Shown one piece after another: positions 26,501 to 41,500 of a DNA stretch of 64,000 bases; positions within the stretch are counted from its first letter, which is position 1; each line of letters starts with the position of its first letter. Position numbers and translations under genes: made by a program. This DNA is from Aurelia coerulea (taxonomy: Eukaryota; Cnidaria; Scyphozoa; Semaeostomeae; Ulmaridae), in assembly GCA_039566865.1 (NCBI GenBank), contig CM076949.1, forward strand, positions 24,156,501-24,220,500. Reading direction: 5' to 3'. The notes under the pieces are model-generated. The model worked only from the letters and a program-made list of their open reading frames with translations, did not search any database and was not told the origin of the DNA.

Positions 26501-29500
26501 CTGACAATGTACATACTGCGTTTTTGTTTGGTGTTTCTTTACCAGAGGCCCCATAAAATCAATGAATGGCTTAGATCCCAGTCCATCGTCTCCTGTTCTA
26601 TCAGAAGAATTGTTATTTTTATGTCGTTGCTAATGATGTATTGCGATTTGCAGTATTGATGAAATTATCGAATTTCTTTCAGGTCGTCCCAAGTGTTTCA
26701 AATCTCTTCTTGAAGGACATGAAGCAAACTCTGAGGAAAGAATATTGTGATGTGAGTATACAACAATTATTGGATAGAAACAAGACGCTCAATATCTTGA
26801 TGTGGAAAGTTTTTGAGAGAAAACTCGTCAGGCATTTAATACCGCACACCTAGAATATCCCTTGAAGCTCAACTCGACGACAATCTACGTTGACATTGGT
26901 CTTGAAAGTTGTAATTGCTTTTGAAGGTTGAATTTTAACGCATTGTTGGTAAATTAAAATGCAACTAAAAGAATATTATTTCTTAAAAGAATGATTATGC
27001 TTTTGTTCAAAATGACTTCTTGATTTTTTGTTGCAACATTGCAAAGAATTTTTCAAGAAACCTTGAAAATCTTTAATGTGGTAGATTTACCGCATAACTT
27101 TATGTCTTTCAACTCTTGTTGTCTACACCCATACATTTGTTCTCCTTTTTTACACAGCAAATTTTCATGATTACTGCAAATGTGCCAGGAGTTAAGGTAA
27201 ATTTGTATTATGCGCATACTAACCGGTTTTGTGTTGTACAGGAAAATATAAAGCCCGAGGTCTTAAAATACAGACCAAGCTTGCGAGGTCTGTGCAATAA
27301 GACCTCGGGCTTTATATTTTCCTGTACAACTACATAATCGGTTAGTATGAGTCTTATTACCTGATATCTTCTAACTTTGACTTATATAATTTAGTCAAAC
27401 GCATTTTGTTCCTGTTATATCGCCTAAGTTTATTGTGAAGCTCATAGGCCTAAATCAGTTGCTGTGGTGACAAAAACGCGTCCTTGTATCGTATTGTACA
27501 AAGCTATGGGAAAACCGCGGGAAATTTGCGATTAACCCAAGGAGCTATACACTGTATAGCTCCCTGGATTAACCAATGGAAATGGCGCGGATTCTTGTAT
27601 TGCCTCGTTTTTGAAACGTCTGTCTGGTAATAAGTAATATTAGCAATTTTTATCAGACGGTTGAATAAAAACCTATTTGTAAGAGCATCCATAGACAAAT
27701 TCTGCTATTGTTGTTTTCACCCACCCACGTCAGATCTTGTGATTGCCCTCTTGAAGATACTTTTCTTTGCATACAAGTTAACTGTATCAACATATAGAGA
27801 GATGAGTTTCCAAATATATCGTCACTTGACCTGAAGTGTGTATAAACAATGTTGGCTGAAATTGTGTTTGTCAAGTTTATCCTAGCAAAGTTTCATAATT
27901 GCTGAATTTTCAAACAATGTAGTGAATGTGAGATAAAAGGGCATAATTTATTTCTCCTAACCGGCAACGTAGCAAAATATATTCTTATATTCTGATGATA
28001 TTTCCAATTTTTTAAGAAGCATTTTGAAAAGACTATAACCAAATAGATGTAGCAGCTTTACATGGTATTTGCGAATTTTCATTGTACCATATACAGGGGT
28101 TTGCTTCTCTCGCAGACAAACCCAACAATCGTGCAGAATTCTCAGAGCATACCCCTCATCACAAATTTCTTGGACAAAATCATGATACGACTCTTAACAA
28201 TTTGATATAGACTCTTTGCAGACCAGTAAAGGTATGGCGTAATTAATATTTCAACAATACAACTTTCTCATGCATTTCTCGTTTCTTATAGGAACTTAGT
28301 GTGATGCACAACAAACAAAGTAAAAGATTTGAGATCAAAGATGTAAGTCTGGAAACAACTTATTCAGCTACCCCATTTATTCAATTCCATTACGATTTTA
28401 TTTCTGATAGCTGCGTCTTAGCGGACTAGCTTTATGTCATATCTTTCAGGAAGGTATTTCCAAACCAAACTAAGCCTTAAAGACAAATGACGGATATATA
28501 CTAGAACAAAAGACCTTTCATTTATCTAATTGATTTGCTAATCTCTCGATATCATCAAAACTAACCTTAAAGGACAAGTCCGGGGTTGGAATAATTGTTG
28601 ATAAAATGAGAGATTACAGTGTTGTGAATGCGCAAATATTTTCCGACGTCACAATCGATCCTCCAAACCGAGGTTAGCCTTATCGCGTACTCTTACAAAA
28701 TGGCGACGATAATGAGCCTATCTTGCGAAAAATGTTGTACCAATTTATAACAGAAATAAATCTCAAAAACTTGGAAAGAACTCACAATTGGTGTTCGGCA
28801 GTTGGTAAGATTGCTTTTTGACATTAATTTTAGAAACCCCGGACTTGTCCTTTATCCTGCCCTAACTTTCCCTAGTTTACCTTGCAATGAAAGACATGAA
28901 GGAAATGTTTTTGCTCGCTATGGTATGTTTTTGTGGAAAATTTCGACTTGATTTCTCGTTACAACTGTACGAATTTTCATCTTTGATTATGCAGGTTTGC
29001 TACACAGCTTAGCGATCTATCTTTGTTTACCCTAGATCTAGGCAATCCCTAATTTACCCTAAAAGTACCTCTTTGCTAAAGCCTAACCATGACCCTTACC
29101 CTTACACATAACGTACCGATATTGAAAGGTGATCCGCTAAAGTGCACCAGCCTTTAGTGATTTATTCATTTCTGATCTTTGATACTGTGTGAGTCAGAAA
29201 AAGTTAACACGTTTGGCGGGCTGTGGAATGAAAAGTACTCGGGCATTATTCAAAACTAAAATGTTAATCTATCAGTTAAAGGCTACCTTAGATGTGAAAG
29301 AAGTTAACACGTTTGGCGGGCTGTGGAATGAAAAGTACTCGGGCATTATTCAAAACTAAAATGTTAATCTATCAGTTAAAGGCTACCTTAGATGTGAAAA
29401 TTTCGTTTGGTAGAATCACTCATCTGTAAGGCCCATAAATTAGGAAAATGCTGCAAAGTGGTTTGTATTCGAACTAGAATTCAACGCTCAATTTTATTCC

Positions 29501-32500
29501 AAGGTTTTACTTGCCATTGACATCTAAATTCTATTTCTGAAACCGACAATTATATTGAATTTTAGTTTGAATGGCATATAAATCATGGACCAGAATCGAA
29601 CGTGGAATTCTGGTTGCCATTAAAACCCTTTACTAGCATTTCCCTAATTTATGGGTCTAAGGGAGCTGTCATAAAGTATGGAACAGAGGGGGGCGGAAGG
29701 GATTTAACAGGGTCATCAAACCTAATGGGTGGAAAATGTTGGGCAAACAAACTCTTTCAAGTGATAAACATGGGCCATTAGCTAGTTGTTTACGATATTT
29801 TACAATTCTTTCAAACAATTTTAGCAAATTTTTGCTGCTCTTTGAATCATTGATATTGTTCTCCATATCAGTTTCTAAAACAGTGGTAACTGAAAGTTCT
29901 TTCCTACCTTCTTAACACGTTGTACCGAATGCCCCACAAATTCGGTATTGAGAGCATGGCAGACAGGAAGAAATTGAACCGTACAGTGAAGCAAGTTTTT
30001 CTTGAAGAAGTTTCTGAATCACACAGTTCATTTTGAAACTCTGGGGTCATCAATTTTTGGTAGATATGTAGGGGCTATGTAAACAGTTTCTTTTTCTTGC
30101 AATGGGCTACATAGTTTTACGGTGAGATTTGAAATCCCTTCCGCCCCCCTCTGTTCCATACTTTATGACAACTCCCTAAATGATGATTGATTTTACCAAA
30201 CAAAATGTTCTCATCTATATTTGTAATTATTTTTCAGAATGCGACGTTCGCATCGCTGATCAACGATTGTGAAAAAACATTTGACGTCTGTGATCACACA
30301 TTTGTTCTTGTGGATAAACACTCAGGTACGTTTCATTTTGTCTCCCCTCCCTTCTAAGCCCTCTTCTGTAATTTATCGTTTTCTTAACGCCAAACTGTGA
30401 ATAACCCTTCCTCCTTTATTAATCATCCCACGTCTATGAAATACAAGGTGAGAAATGTTCTTGACGGCGCATACGATAGAATACATGCGAAATCCGAATT
30501 TGCATGTTGCGTGTAAATTCAATTCGGTTAGGCACAGGAAACTGCAGCAAAACTGTGATGCAAATGCTGATCAAGATGGCAGTTAACAAGGCGCAACAGC
30601 AACAAAGAACCTACCAGCCATTATAAAAACTTTATTCAAATCTTCTGCAATCAAATTGAGCCACATGCCAACTGTCTTTAAGGCAAGTAAGGCAATCCTC
30701 AACTGTTTTCTACTTTGCCGTAGCTTTTGCTCCGTGGCTAGGCCCATTACGAACTTGACCGAAAAGAGCGGGAAACTAGTTTGAAATCTAATCACGCGAT
30801 CCATCCGTCTGTGCCTTTAAAGTTATTCGTTCGGACGGCAAATAAATGAGGACAAACTCAATAAAAAATCAATTTTCACGAGTTTTGCTGTATCCTGAGG
30901 CAGCTGAAATGCAGTCGGGGAGTTCTATCGTGCGATTGTTCAATAGTTGTCTTTACTGATAGATGTATTGAATCGCTGATCGGTTGACATTGAATTTCTA
31001 ACCGCTTGATTGATTGATTGATTGATTGATTGATCGATTGATTGATTGATTGATCGATCGATTGATTGATTGATTGAATGATCATTGTTTGTTTATTTAA
31101 CTGATTGATTGGCATCACGTTCTGCTTTCAGGAACTTTGATGGAGAAGACGAGATTAGTTCGTGATATTTTGATGCATAAGAGAGGGTTTCCTCCGCCAG
31201 TTATTAAACTTGAAAGTATGGATAGACATAAATGTTATGATCAAAGGCAGAGACAGGTTAGTTTTCTTTGTCATTACCCAGCGGTAAATCTTCTTCGCAA
31301 TACTGCAATATTCCACTGGGGAGGGGACATTAGCAAGTTACTGCCTTTTCAGAGACTTCAACTAAAGAAAGAACTAGTGGAATTTTTAGGGAAACGTAAT
31401 GGATTCTTGTGGTGATTGTGTACCCCTGCCATTCTTACCTTTGTAATGCCATGGATTTTGGAGCATTTATGACAATTTCTTGCGGAGAATATGTACCCCT
31501 GCCATTCTTACCTTTGTAATGCCATGGATTTTGGAGCATTTATGACAATTTTAAGGTTCATGCCCTATTTGACTGGTTTTCTGTGTATAAAGCAAACGCA
31601 AGTAGATTGCCATCAAATTCAAAGGTAGAAGTTATGTTTAACAATTATTAAGCATCAAAGAATATTTTTCTTTTCAGACTCATTCAAGTTCAAGGGTAAT
31701 CAAACGGTAAATCAGATCAGTCTTCGAGCTACTCGATTTCATTATATATTTTAGACTATACAACCCCCAAAATGTAGGAGACACCTTATGCCATACTTCT
31801 ATGGTGCGTCCTAAAAACGAAGAGTTGAGCCAAAGCTGTGGATTTCAAGTTGTCCTTGATTGCATTTCCTTTCAGTCTTCTTGAATCCTTGAGTAATAAT
31901 TGTCGTCTTTTTCAGGCATTCTATACAAAAATGTCAGAAATCAGTCGATTGAATTTATCCAGTTCAATATTCGCTGAAAACCCAAGTCAGGTCAGTAACG
32001 TATCTTTCGTGGCATGTTGTTAATTTTTCATTATATTTCACGAGGGTTTCATCGAAATCTTATGTTTTCCTTTAGACCTGGATGTCTAGAATTCCTGTCA
32101 TCTGATACCTCATTACTCCAATATTAATGACTCCATGATCAGCACTTGCTGAAAGGCCAACCTCCCTAAATATATGAAATCAAATCAAATCAAATCCAAC
32201 CTTGCATCTTTCCAGCAGTTATCCATGGAATTTGTTTGTTTGTCTTTTATTTTTTGCATGATTCCAATACGTCACCTATCTTTTCCAGGTTTCCTTTTTT
32301 ATTCGTTTGAAAGAACCTATTTTGAAAATAATTAGATTTATTTCAAATCAACTACGTGCCATCCATCGTGGGAAATGACTTATTGTCAGCGAGTTCCCAC
32401 TATATATGACACTTAAAATTCAACAATGAAGTATTGCAGCCATAGTTAGAAGAGTCTGGAGGCAATTCGCCTTTTTTCCAGACTAGAGCTGGACCGACTG

Positions 32501-35500
32501 ATCTTCCGTGCTATTTTTCTTGCTATTATATTGCCTGCCAGCAAATTTTATAGGAATGCTAGCTTCTACTGATCAGTACTTCCTTGTCTCTTAAAGGGGC
32601 TCCGTCGTCAAAATGTAAACAAAACGATGATTTTTGCAGTTTTTTGAAAGGTGATATCACACAGGATTTTCTTATTTTTTTTCAAAATGAAAGTTGCTGT
32701 TTGGACATTAATCCTTGTACTTCACTAAGGAACAAACCAAACATTCATATCTTCTACGATTGCTCGGATATAAGTGGATTTTTAACGGTCACTTTTTTGT
32801 GGCTTGGGTGAAGCCACCAAACAAACTGCAGAGAACAATGGATTGACAATGGATAATCCCCGACACGTGCGGGTTTACGGATTTGTTTACTGTTTGACGA
32901 CTGAGCCCCAATATTAGGCATCGGCAATTAAAATTGTAACTCATCATTTAACTGAGAATTGATTGGATTGACTCTCTACAGAGGCGTAGCACTTTATGCA
33001 GTTCATTTATTGAATGAGTGCTTCGTTTGCCCTTGCAGAAACATGTGATCTTCCTGTTCATTGAGTTGTATAGACAAAACACATTTCCACGAAAGGCAAT
33101 CGATTTTGAGTTCGAACTTTGTCAAGGAAGAGGAATGGCTAAGGTGAGCCTTTTATAACCATTTGGTACGAGCTATTTGATGCCATTTCCCAGAACTGTC
33201 TTGGAAGAAGATTTGGCACAGGATTTAGCCATTCATTATTCAACCTCGTTGATGGTTTTATGTATAGAATCACTCTCTATTCCATTGCCGAGATAGTTGA
33301 TTACAGTGGAGTAAACCTTGGATTCTGAGCAATATTAAAACGAGGCTTGAACAAGCTTTAGGGCGGTGTTTAACAGACCACTTATTTCTTTTGAAATTGG
33401 GTCTGGTTATCAGGCTATGGAGTTCTTTGATCTTTGATCATTGAACCTTTAGCAATTGCAGATGGATATTAATTTGATGTTATATAGTTATGTTGATACA
33501 GTGGTTATACTGACTTTCAGCGAGAGAGCAACTGATTGGTGAACAGGTAATGATAAATACGAAAAATATCAGGTATAACCGACAGAGTAGAAGCTGCGTA
33601 AAATGACATCATGGAGGAATCAGATCTAAGGAAGTGTTTGGATATAAAAGCTTCTTGAAATGATAAATCAAGAGTTTAAGGCCCAAGGGAGAAGATATTA
33701 AGTGCTGCCTAATTTCGGGATCTGTTGCAGGAAGCTAGGGGCTCAAAGTTACGAATTTTCACGCATGTGCGCACAGTTTATGCTCTGTCGGCGCAACCCT
33801 TTCATGAAGGGTTATACCTGAAACGTGTATTGTTTCATTATCTTGACATTAATAGTTTATTTACAAACAAAGAAAGTTGTTCATGGTTGTTTGCTGATTA
33901 TTGCCACCTGTAACGATAACTGAAATATGTTTATGTAATAGAAATCATTTTCGTAGGAGCTTCTTGGACTTGATGTTATCTTGAAAGATACTTGGGCAAA
34001 GGTTTGTAATTTTCAGACATTCGAAGACTGTCCTACAGGTTTTGAAAAGTGGTTCTTTAAAGGGGCTCCGTCGTCAAAATGTAAACAAAACGATGATTTT
34101 TACATTTTTTGAAAGGTGATTTCACACAGAATTTTCGTATTTTTTTCAAAATGAAAGGTTGCTACTACTTGGACGTCACACGCAGTTGATACTGCACAAC
34201 GCGTCTCACAATGCCACGCCAGTTCATATCTTCTACGATTGCTCAGGATATAAGTGGCTTTTTTAACGGTCAGTTTTTTGTGGCTTGGGTGAAGCCACCA
34301 AACAAACTGCAGAGAACAATGGACGAACAATGGATAATCCCCGACACGTGCGAATTTAACGGCTTTCCTTTGTTTTCTGGTTGACGACTGAGCCCCTTTA
34401 AGAGTAACAGCTATGATCTTTAATTTCTTCACAGCATGATTCATGATTTTGTTATTGATACTTACCTGCCACTTCAGGCATCTGCCACAGCAAAACTGAT
34501 TTTTATAATTCATTGACTGCCTTGTAGAAACATTGTCCTACCTTTTTAAGTTGTTTTATTCGATTTTCATAAGAATGCTTTTGCATTGATTGGTGATTAG
34601 CAGCAGATCAACCATCTTTGCGTTCTTGCCTGTGAGGGTTTGATTTTTTGCAATTTTTTTGCAGTTTGTATGTACACTACTGCAACATCTGGGAGAATCA
34701 ACAACAAACGGAGAAGAAATTGAGATGTTTTTAAATGTCTTAAATGGAGCACTGTTATTACTTTGTGAAGACATTGTCATCTTGAGAACATGCTTAGCTG
34801 GGTTTCTCAATATGAGCAGACACTTTGGGCAAATCTTCGCAGTTAATGGGTGAGAAAATTTCTTGTCTTTGCAAGGAGTGAATGTTTTTTATATCTTGGT
34901 AATTTTTACCAGTTCCTGCATTCATAACCCAGCCAATCTTCATAAAAATGTGAATCAAGAAACGTCATTTATTGTACCATATTTTCGAAATGTTTATGAC
35001 ATTCATTTGAACCGGGTAAGCCAGAAACATGGACCATAACAAGAGCAATGATTGGAAAGATTGAAGCCTTTGAAATGTGGATATACAGGAGAATTCTAAG
35101 AATATCATATACAGAACACAGAACAAATGAATATGTATTACGAAAGATGAATACGAGAAGATCGCTGATAGATATAATAAAGCAGAGAAAATGTGCTTAT
35201 TTTGGGCACCTGATAAGAGGAGACTTGCTTCAAAGGCTTCTCCTTGAAGGGAAGTTCAACGGGAAAAGAGGAAGAGGCAGGCCAAGAACAACGTGGTTTG
35301 ATAACATCAAGGAATGGACACATATGAACTATGCCGAAGCCACAAGTAATTTCTATTGTGATTTTTGAAACCAAAGTATCAGTTTTTCATCTATGATCCC
35401 TGATAGTGTTATGAATACTACAGGTTTATTGTATTTCCGAGAATAAACAAGTTTCGTTTTTATTTAGATACCAATATATACTGCCAACAATGCTCAGAGT

Positions 35501-38500
35501 CTATGCCCAACATCAAGATAATGCTCTGGTCGTTGATGCTATTGAAGTAAGGCATGTCTAGTCAATTAACGGAATTTGCAAGCTCAATTAACGGAATTTG
35601 CAAGCATAGGACTCAAATCTGTCAAATCTTTAAAAGAAAATGGGTGTAAAATTATGGCATTTTTCTTTGAATTGAATGGCTTGAAAGAAAATTATGTAAC
35701 TTTGCTGTAAATCTGCCGTGGAAATTTTTTGATATCTTGATTTTTTCCAAAATGGCGGCAATTTAACTATTTTGGAAAAAATTCATGGAATATTGAACAA
35801 AAATTTAAATCATTATAAATCCTAAACTAATAGAGGAAAATGATATGGCCTTCAAGAAAACCATAGTTTATGAAGGTCTACAATATGGTGGCAAGCAGAA
35901 ATCTGTAGCTTTTCTGGTTTAGGATTTAGAAATTTAATGACGTCGTAGCCTCAAATTTGATACATGCTGCCATTTTGAAACTAGTCAAGATATCAATAAA
36001 TTTCCACGGCAGATTTACAGCAAAAAACCCAAAGTTCCTTCCAAGCCATTTATTTCAAAGTAAACTAGTAATAGAATTTCATACCGACTTTAAAGATTTG
36101 AGCCCTATGTTGAATTTGCAAGTGTCAATTCTTGACTGTATGATGCGATGTGATATTGTCAGATGCAAGCAGCAGTCTGTGAGATAGATTGTCATTCCTT
36201 GCTGTTGTTTGGTAGATGTAGGAAGCTTCCTCGTTTCTTGTGCCCCAAGACAGAACGGAAATTCTTGTGCATTCGGTTAGAGATTATTCGAGAGAATGGT
36301 TGACCTGATCCTCAAATTCGGTGGAGAAAGGTATTTTATGAGCTATTAGAAACCAGATTAAATAGAAGTATAAATACCGTAAAAGCTCTATTAAGCCCCC
36401 CCCCCCTCCCCCCCACTTATATCAAATTTCAGAGGTTAGCAAAGATTCTCCATGTATTGAGCTAAATAAGTTTGCATGTTGATTTTGATGTGTTTTGAGA
36501 TTAAACTTTGTCGAATTCATGTATTTAACTCGTAAAATTGTATGTTTAAGCCGCAAAATGTGGTGCTAAAAGGACTGAAAAGTGTCCAAAATTATATAAG
36601 CCCCCCCCCCCCCGGGGGCTTAATAGAGAGATTTCACCAAAAGAGAGCTTTACTAGTGTATTTTTTCTTTTAGTTCACAATCAGCCAGCTCCTGACCTTA
36701 CATCAAAGTCCATTTCTGTTGCAGGTAAATATAATTTTGCTGTAGTGATTGTGCAAACGATCGGGTGCTTCAAAGAAGAACTAACAGCGCACTTGACGAG
36801 CTGAAAATGTTGAAAACGAACGCATTGAAACACGACCCTCTGGAAGAACGGCCCATTTTTTATTTGGTTTTTAGCTGGCTGAAGAGGTACAGTAAAAACT
36901 CGCACATAAGAACCTTCATTTATTAAGAACCTACAGCCTGAAATCATATATTTTGTACCCAATGGATAAGAACTATTTCAGCCTGATATCATAACTAGGT
37001 TCTTAATAAAGGGTTTCATTCATTCATTGGGAAATAAATGCAACCTGTTTGCCAATCAACCTCTTTTGTGAACTACAAAACATTACTTACAGAACTCTGA
37101 TAGGCAGGGCCTGCAGGGGTAAACTGGGTAAGCCTGGGTTGAAATGGATAGGGTTAAGAGTGCAAATATGTTTGGCTAGGATTTAGATTCACATGTTTCC
37201 CTTTGTTAAGAACCTACACCCTGACTACTGGATGTGCCTCATTGCATAAGAACCTAAACAGGCTGTGTTCAGAATCTTAGATTCTTATGTGCGGGTTTTT
37301 ACTGTATTTTGTATGAATAACAATAATGAATGAATGAATGAATGAATGAATGAATGAATGAATGAATGAATGAATGAATGAATGAAAATTGGAAAATATA
37401 CTTTCAGAAATTTATTGAGAATCACGAAAGCTCTGTTTCGTCTTTATCCGTATGGGTCTCCTTACAACCCCTTTGTTTTCATCTACAGTTGTTTGCCAGT
37501 GCTGCCCCGATTATTCAGTCTGAAGTGACATATGAATTGTGGGATTCTCAAGTAGCAAATCAGGTAATAATTCTCTAAGTTTTTTTGGCATTTGACTTTT
37601 GCAAATTTTATTCATTGGATCAGATTCTTCAATTTTTATTGTCCCCATTTTTTGCAATAAAGTGCTCTTGAGAGTGAAGAGAAGTCAAGTGTGCAACCAT
37701 ATCGTTGCTGGAAATTTAAAAATGATTAGTTTTGCACGAAAGGTTTTTCTACCATCTTCAATTTAAAATTTGTTGTCGCTTTATCACAAGTATTTGAAAT
37801 GGAGGTACCACTGACCAGGCTATTACAGTGATCTTGTCGATTTCTAATTGGCGTGGTTATACCTACATAATATCAATTCCTTCTAAAACGTTGCTTTAGT
37901 CCATAGCCGGGATCAGTGATATCTTCAGCACCCTTGGGCCTGGAACAGGTCTCTCTTGTCATATCACAGGGCTAGGTGGGGCCTGGGGGTATCGTCAGGA
38001 TTACTGGAAATCTCCTGGGTTTTTTTAACTTATCATGCAATAGTATCAAGCTAGAACTTCCCAGGCCTCCCAGCTCCATGGTCCTTTACGGGGAGGTCTC
38101 TGTCAAGTCCATAAATCTTAAGTTACCTTTTCTTGCTTTCCTTTCTTTACTAATTTGTATTTTTCTTTTTTTACACCTGAGCACATATACTGCTGTTCGC
38201 TCCTGCTCGATATTTTGATAGATTTAGATGTTTATCTAAGAGACTCTAATAATTCTTCCGTTTCTAGATTCCATCAAAAGTATTCTTCAAACTTCTTCTA
38301 TCATTGGATAGAAAAGTGGAAGACTCGTTAGATATTCTTTGTCTTGTTCACGGTGAAAAGCCAATCCGAGCGTTCGTAAGTATCTTTTCAATTTATTTTG
38401 TTATTTAATGTTTCACATCTTCCCTTCATGTTTGAACAACATTTGTTGCTCTGATTTTGGACACAGTAACCCATAGTACATGTGGTAGGCACATCATTGT

Positions 38501-41500
38501 GGTAGGCATGATTTTGCAAAGATATTTTATGTCCTTGGATGTTTTAACTGAAAATGAAATGAAAATCTTTTGTTTATATTCAGATAAAAATTTGCAGTAC
38601 AAATTTACTAGTTATGCTACCTGCAAACTACTTAACTACACCACAAGGGCGATGCCACTAGATGCAAAATACTATGACTATTCTGTGGCATCACTAAAAT
38701 TAAAATGACATATGAATAATCAAAGGAAAAACAACACAACATGGAAAGGAAATTGTATTATGACTCACATTAGATATCAGGTGAAAAAATGTCCGCGAAT
38801 AACAAGATGTTTGCTGTAGTTATGGGTAATTTTGCGCTATCGCAAATCTCACCTCATATATAGTTTGAGACAGACTTTACGTATGATAGTAAACAAAATG
38901 ATTGGTGGCTTACCAGGGGTGGCTTACTAGAAATGAACATGATCTGGTTGTTGAACATGCTGTGCCTACTACGGACAGAGATGTGGTAGTTCATGCAATT
39001 ATGTACCTGTATGTGCCAAGGCATGGTGCGTACGTGGTAGTTTGCAATTACGGGAACTTCACCTAGAGAACTAAGTTTTTTTATATAATATACATTCTGT
39101 AGTATTTACAATTACTTAGGAACTTCACCTAGAGAACAATAAGTACCCACGTGGCCACGTGAACTAAGTTGCACGTTTCAGTGGCATACTTCCTGTAATT
39201 ATCAGCATAGGCATCATGTCTGTAAAAACATTGCACGATTGGTTAAAAGGAGTACAAAGACCAGCAGCCTTTGCCATCGTCTGTTTTTGTTCTTGTGAAT
39301 TTCGTACAGTCAGTTATTCTGGAAGCTTCGCAGAGCAAGTCGATGATTTCGCGCAAAGCATGCTGGTCTTTATATTCCCTTTAATCCATGGTTCGTTTGA
39401 TTTTATGGTTTGAAAGGAACTTCAAGTACTTCATAATAAATGTTCATTGGCAATCTTTGATAACTGGATGATTTTCAAACGAAACATTCATTAGCCAATC
39501 GTGCAATGTTTTTACAGACATGTTACCTGTGCTTCAATTATCTTAGGTTTTTTGTAAGAATTTGTCTCTTTCTAGTGTCTTTTTTATGATTATATCATAG
39601 GATCCTGCCTGTAAGATTGAGAATGTGGAATTCAGCATGATTGACATCGGAATAAGGTTAGCTGTCACAGTGATTGCAGTTCGTCCGGGATCGGACAGAG
39701 GAATTCAGATGCTCGTACGTATTTTGACTTATTCAACAGACACTTGATTGTTGTTTGCCATCATGTAATGATCGACGAGTCTTCTTCTTCTATTGGCTTT
39801 TTCCGTCTTATTCAAGACATTAGCACTGACATTATTTTCTTCCTTTGAAGGTCGTTCTATCTGCTGTCATCCCACATTACCTCTTTCACCTCAAGCAACA
39901 AACAGAGCTAACGAGACAATCAGAAGAGGAAATTGAGGTTCAGGAATTGATGACTAAAGAATTGAAGCAATTGAAGATTCTTGTCAATTATATGAAAGTT
40001 ATCATTGATAATTCAAAACATCTTGGAACGTAAGTTTTATTTCAAATTTAGCTTTATATGTGAGAGTAGCAATGAAAAAGTGTTGAAAGGTTGCTTGTTT
40101 GCGGGGTGCCATACCTTCACTATTTGATACCAGGATAATCTTGATGCATGAAAAACACTGAGCTAAGATCTTTTATTAATGGCCGTTGTTTTTTATAAAA
40201 CATTGTGTCTGTTTGATACGGTTTTTCAGAGTCATGCTATTTCAATATGTGATTTTCAGCCCAAGGGGCACTCGATACATACGGGGAGGTAAGTCCGATA
40301 TTTCTCGGTTAGAATATTACCAAAAGTCGTATTCTTTAGGCCCAAATAAACTGAAATCATGTTTTTTATGTTTTTTGTCATCAAATATTGTCAAAAGTCA
40401 AACTGATATTTCTTGGCTTGTTAGAGGCATTTGTGACCTCTATTTGCATTGTTTCAAGATATTTTATGTTCGTTTTCAGGTATCGAAGTATAAAATGAGC
40501 TGATATTTTTGGGTTGCAATGAAGCTAAACTGATATTTTTGGGTTGCCTGAAATTGGGTTGCCTAAAATTTTTCTGACTGCCCCCCCCCCGTATGCGTAT
40601 GAGCTGAGTGTCCCCCATGGCATTTTGGGGGACGGCTGTAGCAGCTTAGGTGCTAAATCTTATAAAAAAGATATTGCAAGTATCTTTTTCTGGATCATAA
40701 ACCAGAAGAGTAACAGACTTCTGCTTGTTACCTTGTTACCATAGAAATTCACCTTCCCCCCCCCATTGATTTAGAAGTTGCGATTCTTTTTATTTGCCTA
40801 AAACTGTGCTTGAAATTCCTTCGATAAAGCAGAAAACCTCCTTGCCGCTGTCCAACTTCGACTTTAAATGCTACCATTTAAACATATGAAAAATGTGATG
40901 AGAAATCACGCCCATTTAACATGCTTCTTACACAGTTGTATTGATAGCAAACATTTAAAGGGAATCGACATAGTTAAAAGCTGGCCTGGGCCAAGTTGAA
41001 AGTATAATCTATTGTATTCAACAACTTTGACGCCTGCCGTTTCATTGTGTGGCGAAGGAAACAATAGGTTTGTAGGCGTTTCTTCAGCCTTTTTATAGCA
41101 GCTTGTCGATATAGCTATGTCTATTCCCTTTAACCATTGATTTGAACACTTTGTTGACTTGATACTATGCATGATTTCAGGTCTTTTGCAAAAGAATTCA
41201 GTGACACAATAGACACAGACTCTCCTTATGATGACGAATCTTTGATATCAAAGCCGAGAATGTTATCATGGTCATGGTGGGGTGGTGTTATTGGCAATTT
41301 TAGATCCTTATTGGGATGGAACTCAGATCGCAAAACGTTGAATGATGAAAGTGACAGAATTTCTGTTTCTGGTGAGTGGCTGCACTTTTTAGCATCAATT
41401 TTTTATAAATTGACAGATTTTCAAAAAATTGTGTCCAAATAGTTATTACATTGTTCTTTGGATAAAATAACTCAAATCTTTGAAAAGGTCGGTGTACAAT

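Noticed and set aside
30876..31118. NQSINQSI repeat protein on the minus strand
   Set aside because: Translation of the GATT microsatellite.
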